A stretch of DNA of 64,000 nucleotides from Albifimbria verrucaria (taxonomy: Eukaryota; Ascomycota; Sordariomycetes; Hypocreales; Stachybotryaceae): NCBI GenBank assembly GCA_020081605.1, contig JAHREC010000014.1, forward strand, positions 92,725-156,724, written 5' to 3'. The notes beneath the pieces were generated by a model. The model saw nothing but the letters and a program-made list of their open reading frames with translations, was not told where the DNA came from and did no database searches. How positions within the stretch are numbered: position 1 is the first letter of the stretch; every line of letters begins with the position of its first letter. The position numbers were made by a program, and so were the translations under genes. Positions 22,590-34,350 of the stretch are shown here, piece by piece.

Positions 22590-23703
22590 ATGTCAGCCAA
22601 CGTTCACGGGTTAAAGAATTATGCCAAGGACGATACAACGCGATGGACGGACCCCCTACAGCACGTCGATTATTTCTCAAGTGAATGGAAGGAAGATGAC
22701 GTCTGCTTGTCATGGAGGTTGGTTGTATCCCAGCGAGGTACATGTGACGGAAACGCAAGGTTGGAGAATGCATCATGGCGCCTTTGGACAAAGATGAGGC
22801 AACAGCTCCAGACCATATCATCAGAAAGCATCGACTGGTAAGTATTTCCACGAAAACCCCAAATTATCACATGATCCTTTTTGACACACTATAGGCTAAA
22901 AGAAAACGACATAACCTGTCTCTATGGACCACTGGAGAGACCATTAGCGAACTTGCCACTATTTCCAATTTGCCCAGATGGCGTTCTTATTCGGCCTGTC
23001 CTCAAGCGCAGCAGCTCTAGCATCATACTTCTAGGTAATACATATACGCCATGTCCTGGTAGAATAGCTCCCAAGACTGTAAAGCCGGCTGAGGGTTCGA
23101 CCTACGAGGTTCCTTTCACTGATGTTCTTCTCGAAGGCTCCTCAGCCCTAAATACAGGAAGACATATACAGTTCAATGAAACAGTCGAACAGCGTGTAAT
23201 CGTTGTCGACAGGAAACAAGTGTTCGATCAGGTGAGTCATATAGCAAGCCAAGCCTTTCCAAACAGTAGATTGCCGTTGGAGGTGAGGGGTTGTCCAATT
23301 GCAATATATTGGTGCTTACAATGAGAAGATTCGCAGGAATAGGAAGCCTCTAGTGACTGGCTTATCGAAATTACCGGACGGATTTTTAAAATCTGCAATA
23401 TACGCCATCCAGGCGCAGGACTTTGCTCCCAGGAGGAATGAGGACGATAAAGTACAACTTCTATGTCAAAAGTCACGTAGAAATGAAGACCCGAAACCAG
23501 GCAAGCCGTCTGGGGGCATGTTGGTGAGCAGATTTAGGGAGCATATTGAACGCCTGGGAAATGAACGCATTGGGTTCCAGTTTCATTGTTTGAATCAGAT
23601 ATTCATCGGCTATTCTTCCCGTCTTCAGCAACTCTTCTTGGCCACAATAGATCTTTTCCGAGTGATAATAGAAGTACTGAGCAAGTTATGGAATTCTACC
23701 TGA
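22590..23703 (+). pseudogene. reg1-like: Reg1-like PP1 regulatory protein (DUF1752), C-terminally broken
   Basis: Exon 1 starts at the ATG at 22590 and reads VDYFSSEWKEDDVCLSWR and RLENASWRLWTK, the DUF1752 signature of fungal Reg1/Hex2 proteins. A clean 57-bp intron (22838-22894, GTAAGT to CTATAG) follows. Exon 2 continues LKENDITCLYGPLER, then RPVLKR and RHIQFNETVEQR, which corresponds to the conserved block ahead of the PP1-binding region. Reg1 targets the phosphatase Glc7 (PP1) in glucose repression. The frame is lost near 23300, where a basic, PP1-site-like segment (NEKIRRNRKPLVTGLSKLP) appears one frame over. The long C-terminal part of Reg1 is missing. Confidence 0.7.
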
Positions 23704-24122
23704 ACTCGATGACTTCCCCATTTTCTCGAATGTGAGTGGCTTTCTTATATCCTTATACGCGTGGTGCCGGGTCTGCGGATTGAAACCGCCATTCATAGAT
23801 TCTGATCAATGAATTCTCTTTATGATGCCACTCGTGAGTCCAATCCATATTCCCGTTTCCAGATCCATGGCTCCTATAGCGATGCTAGTCTATGCCTTAT
23901 CTGATAGAATCTATCAAAGCATGCATCCTTCCTAGGCTACCTTGTTACCAGCTCTTATTATGGTCACCATAAAGAGCCATGGGGATATTGGTGGGAAATG
24001 GAACCGCTGAATACCAAGGCAGTAGCAAAGGGCCACAACCAAATCATGTCGGCAGCCCGAGAGTCTCCATAATGTCCATAATTTCCAAATCCCTCCCACA
24101 TATGACAACTTGCTCTGTTCGT

Positions 24123-24341
24123 CTAGCAGAACGGCTGCTTTTTCTCAGGTGTACCCTCGATGAAACAGGAGTAACAAGCCCCGCAGTAATCGTGTGTCCC
24201 TAGGTCACTGGCTTTACAGCAATTAATACAGCAGCCATCAACAATCAGTTGAGTATCTTGGGTGGACATGTCGACTTGTAATTCTGAAACATATGTGCTT
24301 AAATCAAGACAACAACTTGACAGGTGTGAGCGAAACTTCAT
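24123..24341 (-). CDS. Possible small cysteine-rich protein
   Basis: A 72-codon frame from an ATG at 24341. The C-terminal half is rich in cysteine (GCCINCCK, CGACYSC). The N-terminus is not a convincing signal peptide, so either an upstream exon is missing or this is a chance frame. No family is recognised. Confidence 0.25.
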   Translation of the reverse strand: MKFRSHLSSCCLDLSTYVSELQVDMSTQDTQLIVDGCCINCCKASDLGTHDYCGACYSCFIEGTPEKKQPFC

Positions 24342-24775
24342 ATAAATAAGAATCGAGGTGGTACAGGAGGTGTAAGGAGGAGAACTAATGTATTAACGAC
24401 GTGTCTTATGAAGGATACGACGACCGATGGACATCCCCGGGGCTGAGTATCGTTTCCTACACAAGTGCATTTTCAAACGCCGTGTTGGGTGAGAAATACG
24501 ACATGGCTTGACTGCGCCGCATTTGCTCGATTGATCTGAGTGACTACTGTTGATGAGTCACCCGATAATGGGTACTGGGCTATGTCCCACCCGTTTCTTC
24601 GTTCTCCTCAGCCTGCTTCCGTCCTTAATGTAGCATTCGGCGATTGTTAAGACTTTGATTAATGACACTAATTTAGTTCTGTAGAGTATGCTATAATCAT
24701 AAAGTATGCTCCAGAGACATTAAAATCATTATCTTCGAGCAAAACAGCTATATAGGGCACGAAATGTGTTAAAAG

Positions 24776-24865
24776 CGGCGGGTTGGAGAATGCGTCATGG
24801 CGCCTCTAAGTAAAGACGAGTTAATAGCTTCAGACCACGTCGACAGAAGCATCCACTGGTATTAT
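24776..24865 (+). pseudogene. Second Reg1-like fragment (DUF1752 core only)
   Basis: This 90-base segment matches 22755-22838 of the Reg1-like gene closely. It translates as RLENASWRL, then a stop in place of the Trp codon, and its last codons (IHW at an SSESIDW-like site) end at the same exon boundary. Sequence on either side is unrelated. Confidence 0.65.
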
Positions 24866-24869
24866 TGTC

Positions 24870-27060
24870 ATGAAAAAGTACGCATAAGCAGATCAACTTT
24901 GTTGACTCAAAATATGTTGAAAGCAACAGACATGACCCATCTCTTGCCAACGATTTTCATCCCTTCCAACATCAATCTTCTCATCCGTCACAATCTGAGC
25001 GATTTAACTGACTAACTCCTGACGTGGGTTTAAAACGGGAAGGCATGTATCACAGTGGCGAACTAACATATCGTTTAAGTCCTCACAAGCCAGCATGCAT
25101 AGCTGTTTCTAGGACCTAGCATCTACGATCATCAAAGAGCACTGGGAATATATGGTTTGTCCGTTTGACTGGTGACTGAGTAGCTTTTCAACTAGATCAT
25201 ATAATGGGCAGACGCAGTAGTGAATGTATACGAGGAAAAAATCTCGTAGAATGACAATGAATCCAATCAGTCGCTGCAGATTCATTGGTCACGGTGTTGG
25301 TGACGTCTGGAAAAATAATGAGCCCACAGACAGAAACAGCCTGAGTAAAGAATTGGTTCTTGCACAGAGGATTTGTAGTACATGTCTAGCTTCCTATGTT
25401 GGCCCCTTTACGACGACCGCCCTGCCTGGACTTGGACAGTTAATTGGGGGTAATACGTTTATTATTGAAACAGTGTATGAATGAAATACCGAAGAAAATA
25501 GCTACGGGAATCTTTCCGGATCCTTAACGTACCGACATATTGTTTAAAAGGATGTAGTCAAGGAATTACATATGATCCTCGCAACTTCAAAGTGAGAGCT
25601 TTGACGACCAAGAACTAGTCACATGCCACGCGCCGGAAAAGCCATTAATCCTTGATTTAACACAAATTCCAAAGCCTATCTCACAACATGTTTCCAAGAT
25701 ATCACTCGTGCCGCCCCATCGATGGATAATCTATCTTCCATCATGCTAACTAAGGTATATCTCCAGTACGTGAATGGGGGATTACGAAGGATAAATCATA
25801 TGATTTCGTATTCTCATGAATCATGACCTTTGCTATTTGATACTTGTAGCATAGCTACTTATCAACAACAAGGTGTGCCACAGTACCCGCAGGCTCGGCC
25901 TGGAATAACCCAAATCTCTTTTCCAGATTCGAGACATGTTGGGCACCTGATGCCTGGTATCTATATTATTCCGGCGATAAGATGTATATTCTAATGGAGG
26001 CAGTGAGATTGAAGGGTAGACCCACTTTGCAGACTGATGCCAAAGGCCTCATATAAGCCAGTAGAACTGTATCTAGCTGGAGAAACACAGAAGTACTGCT
26101 CATTTTGGTTACTGTGATATCACGTAAAGGTGAGGAGTAAAAGATAGAGAGATAAAAGTGTCCAAAATAAAAAGACATAGGTACAATAAGTAATGAACAA
26201 TAAAAAGAAAGCGCCTTCAGAAGAGGGTGAAGGGGTTTATGTAGAGCTGTTATTTTATAATTCCTCCAGCAATATTCAAGGCTGTAGAATACTAGCTTCA
26301 TGGAAACAAGAAGATATGCAACCTCGAGCAGACGTCATACTTTATGTATAAGACACATACAGCTATAATCAGATAAGCAGATGCAAAGCTCTGAAGTCAT
26401 ACATGATAGCCAGTAGTGGGTTAAACTTTTACTCAAGTATAACATCTAATACTGGGAGACTGTCGGGTTTTGCAGGCTAACGACTATCGCTGCATCTGGC
26501 CTGCAACTAGCTAGCTGTCACTGTTACCTGAAGCAAGAGACCTGCGTAGCCCAACGCTAGCCGCATATCGTTTCGGCAGAGGAGTGGGGGCAGGAGCGGG
26601 CAACATCCCGACACTGTATGCACCGCTGTCAGTGGATCATGAATCGGATACATCCTCGAAGAGGTTGGATTGGCCATATTTTCAGATCCATCTTGGCCTT
26701 GTCCTCCTTTTTGCTACCTTGTAAGTCTTTTACGGGGTCTTAAGATTAGCCATCCTACTGCTTATGCTTTCGTCTCATAACTATATGAGTCATAGGGTAT
26801 AGTCGCAGTTACCAAAGATAGCTATGGTACATACAGTGGTCAGAGCTCAACCATGCGTTCCCGCGTATTTATTTTTTCAGCCGTACATGCCATGCACTTT
26901 GTTCTGTCTTAGAATCAACTAGGCCTAAAATCAAAAGGTCATCCGGCGTTTAATGCGCGCATCCTTTGTCCGTAACAAAATGCCACCTCAATCCGCGTTT
27001 ACAAAGCATAATTACACAGGCATGACATGTTTTAGTGAATGCCCTACCCAATCAAAGCCA
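24870..27060. other. AT-rich stretch, mostly unrecognised
   Basis: A coding-like segment near 25.6-25.74 kb (LDLTQIPKPISQHVSKISLV) and the duplicated segment at 25.86-25.97 kb lie on the same strand. They may be remnants of one gene with an intron between (donor near 25757, acceptor near 25850). The family is unknown. No other feature was seen. Confidence 0.4.
25860..25975 (+). repeat. Dispersed coding-like duplication, copy B
   Basis: Pairs with 21615-21720 through PQA(R/W)PGITQ and NNP(N/D)LF in parallel frames. It is diverged, with gaps. Confidence 0.5.
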
Positions 27061-27064
27061 GCCA

Positions 27065-28167
27065 TTAGACCCCGGAGGCATATCCGGCCCCTGATAATCT
27101 TTCCCGCTTGAAGCAAGCCTGGTGAACAACTCCACTCTCCCTTACCCTATCCCTTACTCTTACCTCCTTCCTCTGTTGCTCGAGTGGAATCCAAGTTCCG
27201 AAGGAGTAACCCTCGTCCATCCTTGGGTCCTGGTGTAATACTCCGCTCCTGTCATGGTGGTGGGCAATAATCGCTTTGATCGAGGCACTCTCCTCACATA
27301 CAAGACAAGAGTATCCTTCGACTGTGGTTGCATTGCAATCAAGCATGTTCATGTGGAAACCAAAATGCTGGATTTCTGAGCCGTATTCAGTGATAATCTT
27401 ATAGTCAAGGCCTGGGCTTGGCCAGACTATTAGCTCTGTGGTGGTTTGGCTTGTTCCTAGGCTCCTTAGCTTCAGGCCCTGTAGCACAACGGAACATTAG
27501 AAGCTCATCTAACACAAGAGGCATATAGGGTAAGAACGAACATCGTGGGTGCACATTAAGGGCATTTCGTTGGTAGGTATGTCGATCCAATACGGTGGTG
27601 GACCAGCCCAGGTGGAAGACTCGGCGGGAGAATTTCCGAAATAAACATTCCTCACACCAAATTAGTCAAACGCTACATATATAGCTCTTAAATTCTGTTT
27701 TTCATTTGCCTTGTAAACCAGCTGCCCTTTCTTGTCTGGTTGTTTGTTGGTTAGCCATTGGTGTAAGAAACACCTTCAGTTACTTGATATGCCACATAAA
27801 TGTCTTTGTTCAGGTCGAGCGCATAACGAGTTCGTTGGGTAGGGTTTAGAGGTGAAATAATCGCTTGAAGGCCGATAGTTGCCAGTTATAACACGATATA
27901 CTGGGCGATGATGTTGCATACTTCCTCTGGCAGTTTCTGGAGAATGTTCTGGCATAACTTCCTTGCAGCAATGTTGCTTATGCGCTTCGCTCTTAAGCAG
28001 TCGTCCCGATACGACGGGTTATAGTTGTAACGCAGCTGCGACTTCGAAGGCCGAGGAAAATGAAATGGGCTTGGTGGTATGACATCGTGTGTAGAAAGCA
28101 CGAATTGGCTCTCCAGCGCGCATACAGCTGTACTCCCCACACATGTGGATCTTGATGCCACTGCCAA
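27065..28167 (-). pseudogene. Remnant of an F-box-like protein of unknown function
   Basis: The upper block (28167-27886) ends LQKLPEEVCNIIAQYIV, an F-box-like start. The lower block (27487-27065) reads KLRSLGTSQTTTELIVW, YGSEIQHFGFHMNMLDCNA, GTWIPLEQQ and then, after a frame change, ERLSGAGYASG. This fits a large family of fungal proteins with a C-terminal beta-rich domain whose role is unknown. About 400 bases between the blocks carry stops in all frames. I infer one gene from order and strand. Confidence 0.35.
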
Positions 28168-28169
28168 GA

Positions 28170-29410
28170 TCGACTGCTTGTAAATGATGAAAGGGAAAAG
28201 AGGGTGTAGTGCTCGAGTTTGTACGAACTTAATGAGGCTTTATGTTAGAAGACGGTGAAATGTGATGATATTACCCAGAAGCTCTGAAGGGCTTACTAGC
28301 AATGATAATTTCATCCTCCTCAAACCTGAATCGACATAATGAGCACCGCACCTCCTCCATGCAGTACTCTTCGCGCCATTCAAGAAAGCCGGGTGGGCTC
28401 GGCTCACCCATGTTGTGTCTACAACCGTTGTTGAATCACAATGATGCAGCTGTTCAAATCTGCAGTGAGATGGTCAGGCAGCAACCAGGAGGGCATCTGT
28501 CTGGATTGAGACGCATCTCCTCAAGGTCGGTCGGCCGGTACCGGTTCCGGCACTAGGTAGCTACTTTGGTAGGTACCTTACCTAAATAGAGGCTCCACAA
28601 ACATCTGGTCATACATCGGTACAGGAGGCGACTTCATGAACCACCCATTGATGACCACTTGTCATGTAGCTGCATGCGCGGGGCTATGCCGGTATGGGCC
28701 TTCGGTGTATCTGGGCTTTACCAGGTTCTGATTGGTCAATTCTCTAGCTAGCTTGCTTAGCACTCCAGTACCGGTACCTAGTCTGTACAGTACAGTAACC
28801 GGTGGAGTCGGCAACTCATATTATTGGTGCGCCGCTCAACACGCAGGGACCAGAAAGAAAGCCACACTGATTACTTACCGAATGGCGTAAGGTACCATCT
28901 CCCCTTGTAATGTACAGGGGCTTAGAAGAAAAAGAGGCTCCAGGTAACTACTTTAGATGTTTCTTTTCTTATCCACTACGGAGAATAGCTGCTACGGTGG
29001 CCAGGCCGTACATACCTGACTGCCACGGATCCCGAGGCAAAGATACCGCCGGCCCGCATCAGGGATACCCATTACTACAATGGGTATAGCTACGGCGGCA
29101 TCATGAAGGCTTCATCAGTGCGGTGGCAGCGAGGGCCATGATCGAGCCCTTAGGTCCCTTGCAATAGCTGAGTGGGTACCTTGCTTGATTCGGCCATCGT
29201 CGTTTTCTATTTTGACTTCCGAGGCCTCGTCATTTAAGCCTGTGGAGTCTCGTTCCTATTCTCGTTAGAATGCAATGCTTATGCCATGTCAGAAATGTCA
29301 GAAAATGACATTTCATCTTCGCAATCATTCTCCTCGGGAGTCAGAAGTGAGTGGTGATTCCAATGCAGCCTGCGTACCACTCGATGCAACTTGGTGCTCG
29401 TCAAGCGCTT
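28170..29410. other. No recognised gene; GGTACC-rich patch
   Basis: Between 28.53 and 28.83 kb the words GGTACC, TACCTA and ACCGGT recur, giving several short palindromes. A short frame from 29285 (starts MSEMSENDIS) precedes the bZIP gene in its frame but ends at a stop at 29355. Confidence 0.4.
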
Positions 29411-29414
29411 CCTC

Positions 29415-30345
29415 ATGCACTCGAGCTGGAAACCGTTCATCAAATCCGGCGAAGATAATTGGACCGCAGTAGCGGATCCTGCCGATCGCAAGCGAATCCA
29501 GAACAGGCCTCGCAACGAGCAAGGCGTATGCACGGAAACACCCTCAAGCCCCGCCAGAATTACCTTGCTAATTATGAATCACAGGCTTGCGCCTTGCGGT
29601 CAAACAGGACCAAGCCCAGGTGCAGGGCGAAAGTAGCACTGCCGATACGGGCACCATCTCAAGAGGGCTTGCTGTTCCAGACGGCCATCGTGAGCAGCCA
29701 TCCCTCGAGGTGTTAGATCTGGCTGCGGCAGGAACAGTTGATACGAATGCAGTCGGCTCGCAGTTCTCATTCCCGGGACCTACGGTGGACACCCACTTTC
29801 TCGTGTTGACTGACATGACTGCTTATGGGGCTCTGGCCGCCATTGCACAGGTCCTTGACCTTAATTGCCTTCTCAGGCCCGGCTTTCACATCCAGGCATC
29901 GGTAGATAAACTGCCTTCACCTATAGCACCGACGCAGCTGCAAGACTGTGTCGCGCACCGACCATACGTGGACATGCTGCCTTGGCCTTCTTTAAGGGAC
30001 CGGCTCCTTAGATCCATCACCGCCATCAACGAAGACGAGTTCATGACAGACATGCTCAATGGAAGCTTCAAGGTTTGGGGCTCAGTCCCTTGGGATCCTA
30101 TGGGATGGGAGGTCGGAGAAGATTTCGCAACAAGATGGTGGTTCCTGATTGATGATGGCATCATCCGAACAACCAACTTCTGGAGAGCCCAGCGGGAGAG
30201 AAGCCTTTACGAGTATCCTTTTTGCGGCAAAATATCGCAGAATGCGATTAGTTCTTCCATGGGACTCGTCCTCTGTTATTTTCTGCCGCGTTTAACCAAA
30301 TGGGGTTGGTGGGAATGCATTCTGACCAAGGTCACTATATTCTGA
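29415..30345 (+). pseudogene. bZIP transcription factor with DUF3425, one frameshift in the basic region
   Basis: From the ATG at 29415 the frame reads [19 protein letters not shown], the start of the bZIP basic region. One base is missing at about 29508. The next frame then gives ASQRARR and continues across a canonical 59-bp intron (29526-29584, GTATGC, branch TGCTAAT, ACAG) as [10 protein letters not shown]. Exon 2 carries DUF3425: AIAQVLDLNCLLRPGF, PWPSLRDRLL, VWGSVPWDPMGWEV and TTNFWRAQRE. DUF3425-bZIPs are fungal nuclear factors, often near metabolic or accessory genes. Except for the one base, the gene looks complete. Confidence 0.75.
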
Positions 30346-30554
30346 CAGATTCAGTGCCCCTAGGCGTAAGATAGTTGACAGACCATGGGCCAGCCTTCAA
30401 ATCTACAAGATAAAGACATGCGCGTATTTATATCAATACTGCGCCCGCTTCAGACAAGAGACACTAATTTATCATACCCATTTCTTAGCTCTATTCTCGC
30501 TTCGTCTGCCTCATAATCCAACGGATTTCTTTTACCCTCTCCTCAGACACAATC

Positions 30555-31530
30555 ATGAGAGCTACACTCGCTCAGCTATTTCCACAATCACCCACCTTCA
30601 CGGGAGACAGTCTGCCTTCGCTAGAAGGAAAAGTCTTTTAGTAACGGGTGGAACAAATGGAGTCGGCTTGGAGCTTGTCAAGTTGCTTTATGCTAAAGGA
30701 GGGACGATTTATATCCCTTGCCGGTCGCCCACCAAGGCATCCCAGAGTATCAAAACGTTGGAAAGAATCTACCCAGATAGTGTCGGTGTTCTGAGGTCCC
30801 TCCATCTCGATTTGAATGATTTGGCTTCTGTGGCATCCTGTGCCTCCGCCTTTCTGGCACAAGAATGTCGACTCGATGTCTTATGGAACAATGCAGGTGT
30901 CAGCTACGCGCCGCATGATGAGCTCACCGTTCAGGAATACGAGCCACACATAGGAATCAACTGCTTAGGACCCTTCCTCTTGACAAAGCTACTACTGCCT
31001 GTCCTTAGAAAGACAGCGAATATCGCGCCTCCAGCCTCCACGCGAGTCGTCTTCATTGGTTCCGGCATGGTAGACATGGCGGCACCCCTGGAGGTATACC
31101 TCTGGCTGAGCTGACTCCTGGCAAACAATCCAAGAACCTGGCGCGCAACTACGCCATCTCAAAGACTGGAAACTGGTTCCTCGCGTCCGAATTTGACCGC
31201 CGTGCCCGTATTGATGGGATTTTGTTCCTTGCGCAAAATCCAGGCAATTTGGTGACGAACATATGGGATCGTGTGCCGTGGCTGATAAAAGCCTCTTCCT
31301 GGATTCTCTTGCACCCACCCGAGAGAGGTGCGTATGCAGAACTTTGGGCTGGGCTCAGCTCGGACATAAAAATGGAAGACGGCGGTCGGTATGGCATCCC
31401 ATGGGGAACATGGCACCCTTGCCCTCGGTCGGATATTCTTAAGAGCTTAAAACCAAAGGAAGAGGGAGGGACCGGTCTGGCGGCGGATTTCTGGGATTGG
31501 TGTGACGAGCAGACAAAGAGTTTCGTATGA
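30555..31530 (+). pseudogene. Short-chain dehydrogenase/reductase with two single-base breaks
   Basis: From the ATG at 30555, after about 28 residues, comes VTGGTNGVGLELVKLL, the Rossmann nucleotide-binding turn (TGxxxGxG). Then follow LWNNAGV, INCLGPFLLTK, VVFIGSGMVD and ARNYAISKTGN, which supplies the YxxxK catalytic pair. The frame ends at 31530. Two one-base losses break it. One is at the T run 30636-30639, before VTGG. The other is at the C run 31085-31088, before GGIPLAELTPG. All catalytic landmarks are otherwise present, and the length (about 320 residues) is normal for the retinol-dehydrogenase-like group. Substrate unknown. It follows the bZIP gene on the same strand by 0.2 kb. Confidence 0.8.
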
Positions 31531-33300
31531 GAAATTGACCTCTGGATATATCCCGAGCCGATAGGAAGAAGAGAGAGCGCCTCAGTTTAATAACAATATT
31601 TAGACATCGCAACACATGGCATCTTATTGGTTCAACTCGGTGATTCTTGAGGGCCACAGCGAGGAGAGAAATATCCAGGGACACTTCTGTTGGGGATTTA
31701 GGCAAGATAGATGATCTGTTTGCAAAATTAGCTATAGCTAAGATACCTGTACTAACAACCGCGGTTACAAACATATAACTCCTAGCTTTTTGTGTTTTTA
31801 TATGGTAATGCACAAATGGGGTATCAAGGGAATCGAAGCAATAGTCGTTTTTGAATCTTGGATTCTTATTTAATGGAGTATTGCCTATAGTTCTGATGCA
31901 CTTCTTCCAGGCCACAGTCCCCGTCTAGCCGAAAACTTGTCAAACTGTGAGACCTGCTTCTTGTCATAGGGGCAATATAGCCGCACATGCCAGTTTTATC
32001 TGGTTTTGCCTATTCAGAACGGATTGGACATGCCACATGATATGCCTGTCCCAAGGAGGATAACAAGCCCAGCCCCTTCCAGCAGAATCAGTTATATCAA
32101 CGGAGTACAAGGGTGTCAAAATCACATTCCTCTAGCATGATGACGTCGAGTGGCAGCTGTCAGACGGAAACAGCAACGACCAGCCTTTCAAGCAGCCTAC
32201 AGACTCTTTGAGCCCCGCCGACAGCGATGAAACCGTCTTTTCAAGCTCACTCAGCCCTCAGTGCTAGGGAAGGTTTTGGATTAATACGATATTATAAGCA
32301 AGACTAATTCCAAGATTAACATAATATATAAGAAGCTAAGCATAGACTTTACCTACCCTCCCTCTTCTACACCCTCTCGGTTAATTTCCCTTCATAGAAG
32401 ATCCCACCGGCATTATCTATATACTAGACCCTTTCAAAGGTGACTTTAACAGCATACAATATAATATCAGAAGCTGGTATAAGAAATCCGCCATCGTAGC
32501 TGACTCGCTCCAAAGCCAGGTTATATAAGCATCCATACTGCCTACTGTTGAGCCCCTATAAGTCCGCCCCGACTCATTGACCATCCCTTACCTAGCCCCC
32601 GCCACCGCCCTCCTAGCCGAGGACATCCGCCTTAGGGCAGCCAATAGCAGCTCCAACCTTATCGCACGGGTGTTCTACACTATGCCCCTCGAAAAAAGCT
32701 GGTCATGGACACAGACTAGGACTTCACCTATAAGGCCATGCTCTACCATATAGACATTGACTATCGCCAGGATATTATACATACGGATTGCCCCACGGTA
32801 GGTACGGGCACCCAACGACCTCCGTCACGAGATGGGCGCCAGTCTTGAGTCTTCATGCATACCTAGCTCAAGGATAAGTACGCACACGCCGTCATGGCGC
32901 TGTAGTTCGCCAACCTATTTAATCCCTAGCTCACCGACTGTATTAGAATATTGGACGATAAGCAAATAAAAAGAATTAAGTACAGGTGGATGGGAAAAGG
33001 CAAAAGCTGTCGCCTAATAGCCCTCAAAACTATCATCACCACAGGCGACAACGAGGCCATTCAGTGACAACCAACGAAAACTACTCTAAATCTGTAAGCA
33101 ACTGGCCGTGTGGCTCGTTGTTGCCGTGTGACCGTCGCTGTAGAAACACGGGAGAACGGCCCATACGGGCCGCTAACAGGCCTTTCGGAACAGGATTTTC
33201 ATGCTGTGAAGAGGTGGAAGTAGAGGCAGTCGAGGGTTTCGCTTATTCAGGAACTGAAGTCTCTGTTGTTTAAGTGTAATCTCTAATGCCAGGCAATGCG
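31531..33300. other. Degenerate, possibly repeat-derived stretch
   Basis: The plus strand at 32.3-33.0 kb is pyrimidine-rich and CTA-rich, with broken coding-like runs such as YLAPATALLAEDIRLRAAN between many stops. This suggests a decayed transposon, but no diagnostic motif was found. No gene is called. Confidence 0.35.
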
Positions 33301-33308
33301 ACGCAGGC

Positions 33309-34320
33309 TCAATTAAGTAGCCCTTTCCCACTATCCAAAGCTGAGATTGACGATTGTGTATCAGGATGATCTAATCCAAGTTTCAGTTCGCGGGTTTGGA
33401 TGCACGTTTCTATCAGATCGATGGCTTCGCGTGTCTTTCCTATAGCATGGTAAGTGTAGACCAGATTATTCGTACTTGTCAGAGTATCGGGGTGATCTGC
33501 TCCAAGCTTCCTCTTGTGAGTCTCCATGAACTGCACTTCAAGCTTCTCGGCTTCGTCGCGTTGTCTTTGCTACTGTATGTTGCTGCAATATTAACCAAGC
33601 TCGTCAGGGTAGAGGGATGGTCTACTCCAAGCTTTATCTTGCGGGCTTCCATCACTTGAAATCCAAGCTTCTCTGCCCCTCTTATCGGCCTTGCTTCAAG
33701 AATATTACTGCGAGATTGGCCATGCTCGTCAATGTGGATGGATCATTTCCGCCAAAGAGCTCCCTTCGAATTCGTACCGCTTTTATATTAGGCTCCTCTG
33801 CATCACCCTGTCTGCCTTCAAAATCGAAGTACGCTGCTATACGATATAGAAGAGATGCCTTCACCCTTCCCTCATCCTTTGAAGCATGTTCGCTAGATTC
33901 AACTATAGCATTTGGATACGATTGGTAAGTAATATATAAAAGTAATATATATTATTAACGTCTTATAACAATCCAAGGGGTAAACGTGTGAGACCACCAT
34001 AAATGCTTCCTTTCTACATCAACTGACTGTCCCATTACTGGTAAGCCACTTACACGTCATGAACTGAACAAGCCGGTGCATATCGTAACCTCCGTTATTA
34101 GCTTCGGTTACGAATGAGAGGCCCTTCAATACTCCTAATGCATCTACGAGCTTCAGATGTCCTAGTGAGCCTGCACTTTCCTTCTGTTCCCAGTAATGGC
34201 ACAGAAATTCTGCCGGGATGTCTTGACGATCCAGTAAGCTCGTAAAGAGAGTCGCTCGCTAGCTGGCACACGCAGCTGCTCGATCTGATGGATTAAAATC
34301 ATCAACATTTGTGCGACAGC
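33309..34320 (-). pseudogene. NB-ARC/TPR NLR-type receptor, C-terminal remnant
   Basis: Near 34240 the minus strand reads SLLDRQDIPAEFLCHYW, then DALGVLKGLSFVTEAN and YDMHRLVQFMTCKWL. This is the winged-helix end of an NB-ARC domain in fungal NLR-like proteins. Below 33930 come kinesin-light-chain-type TPR repeats: IKAVRIRRELFGGNDPSTLT, KLGADHPDTLTSTNNL and KLGLDHPDTQ. Frames change between repeats and several stops occur. The nucleotide-binding site and N-terminal effector domain are absent. In fungi this class is linked to nonself recognition and heterokaryon incompatibility. Confidence 0.75.
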
Positions 34321-34350
34321 CATACCTGACACCAAATCATTTCTGCTCGC

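Noticed and set aside
31439..31915. Minus-strand frame of 158 codons with one hydrophobic segment, faintly like the membrane part of a Rieske iron-sulfur protein
   Set aside because: It has no ATG at its start, overlaps the end of the dehydrogenase gene, and the resemblance is limited to a few residues around the hydrophobic stretch.
32280..33010. Possible LTR retrotransposon from broken coding-like runs
   Set aside because: No reverse transcriptase, integrase or long terminal repeat could be identified.
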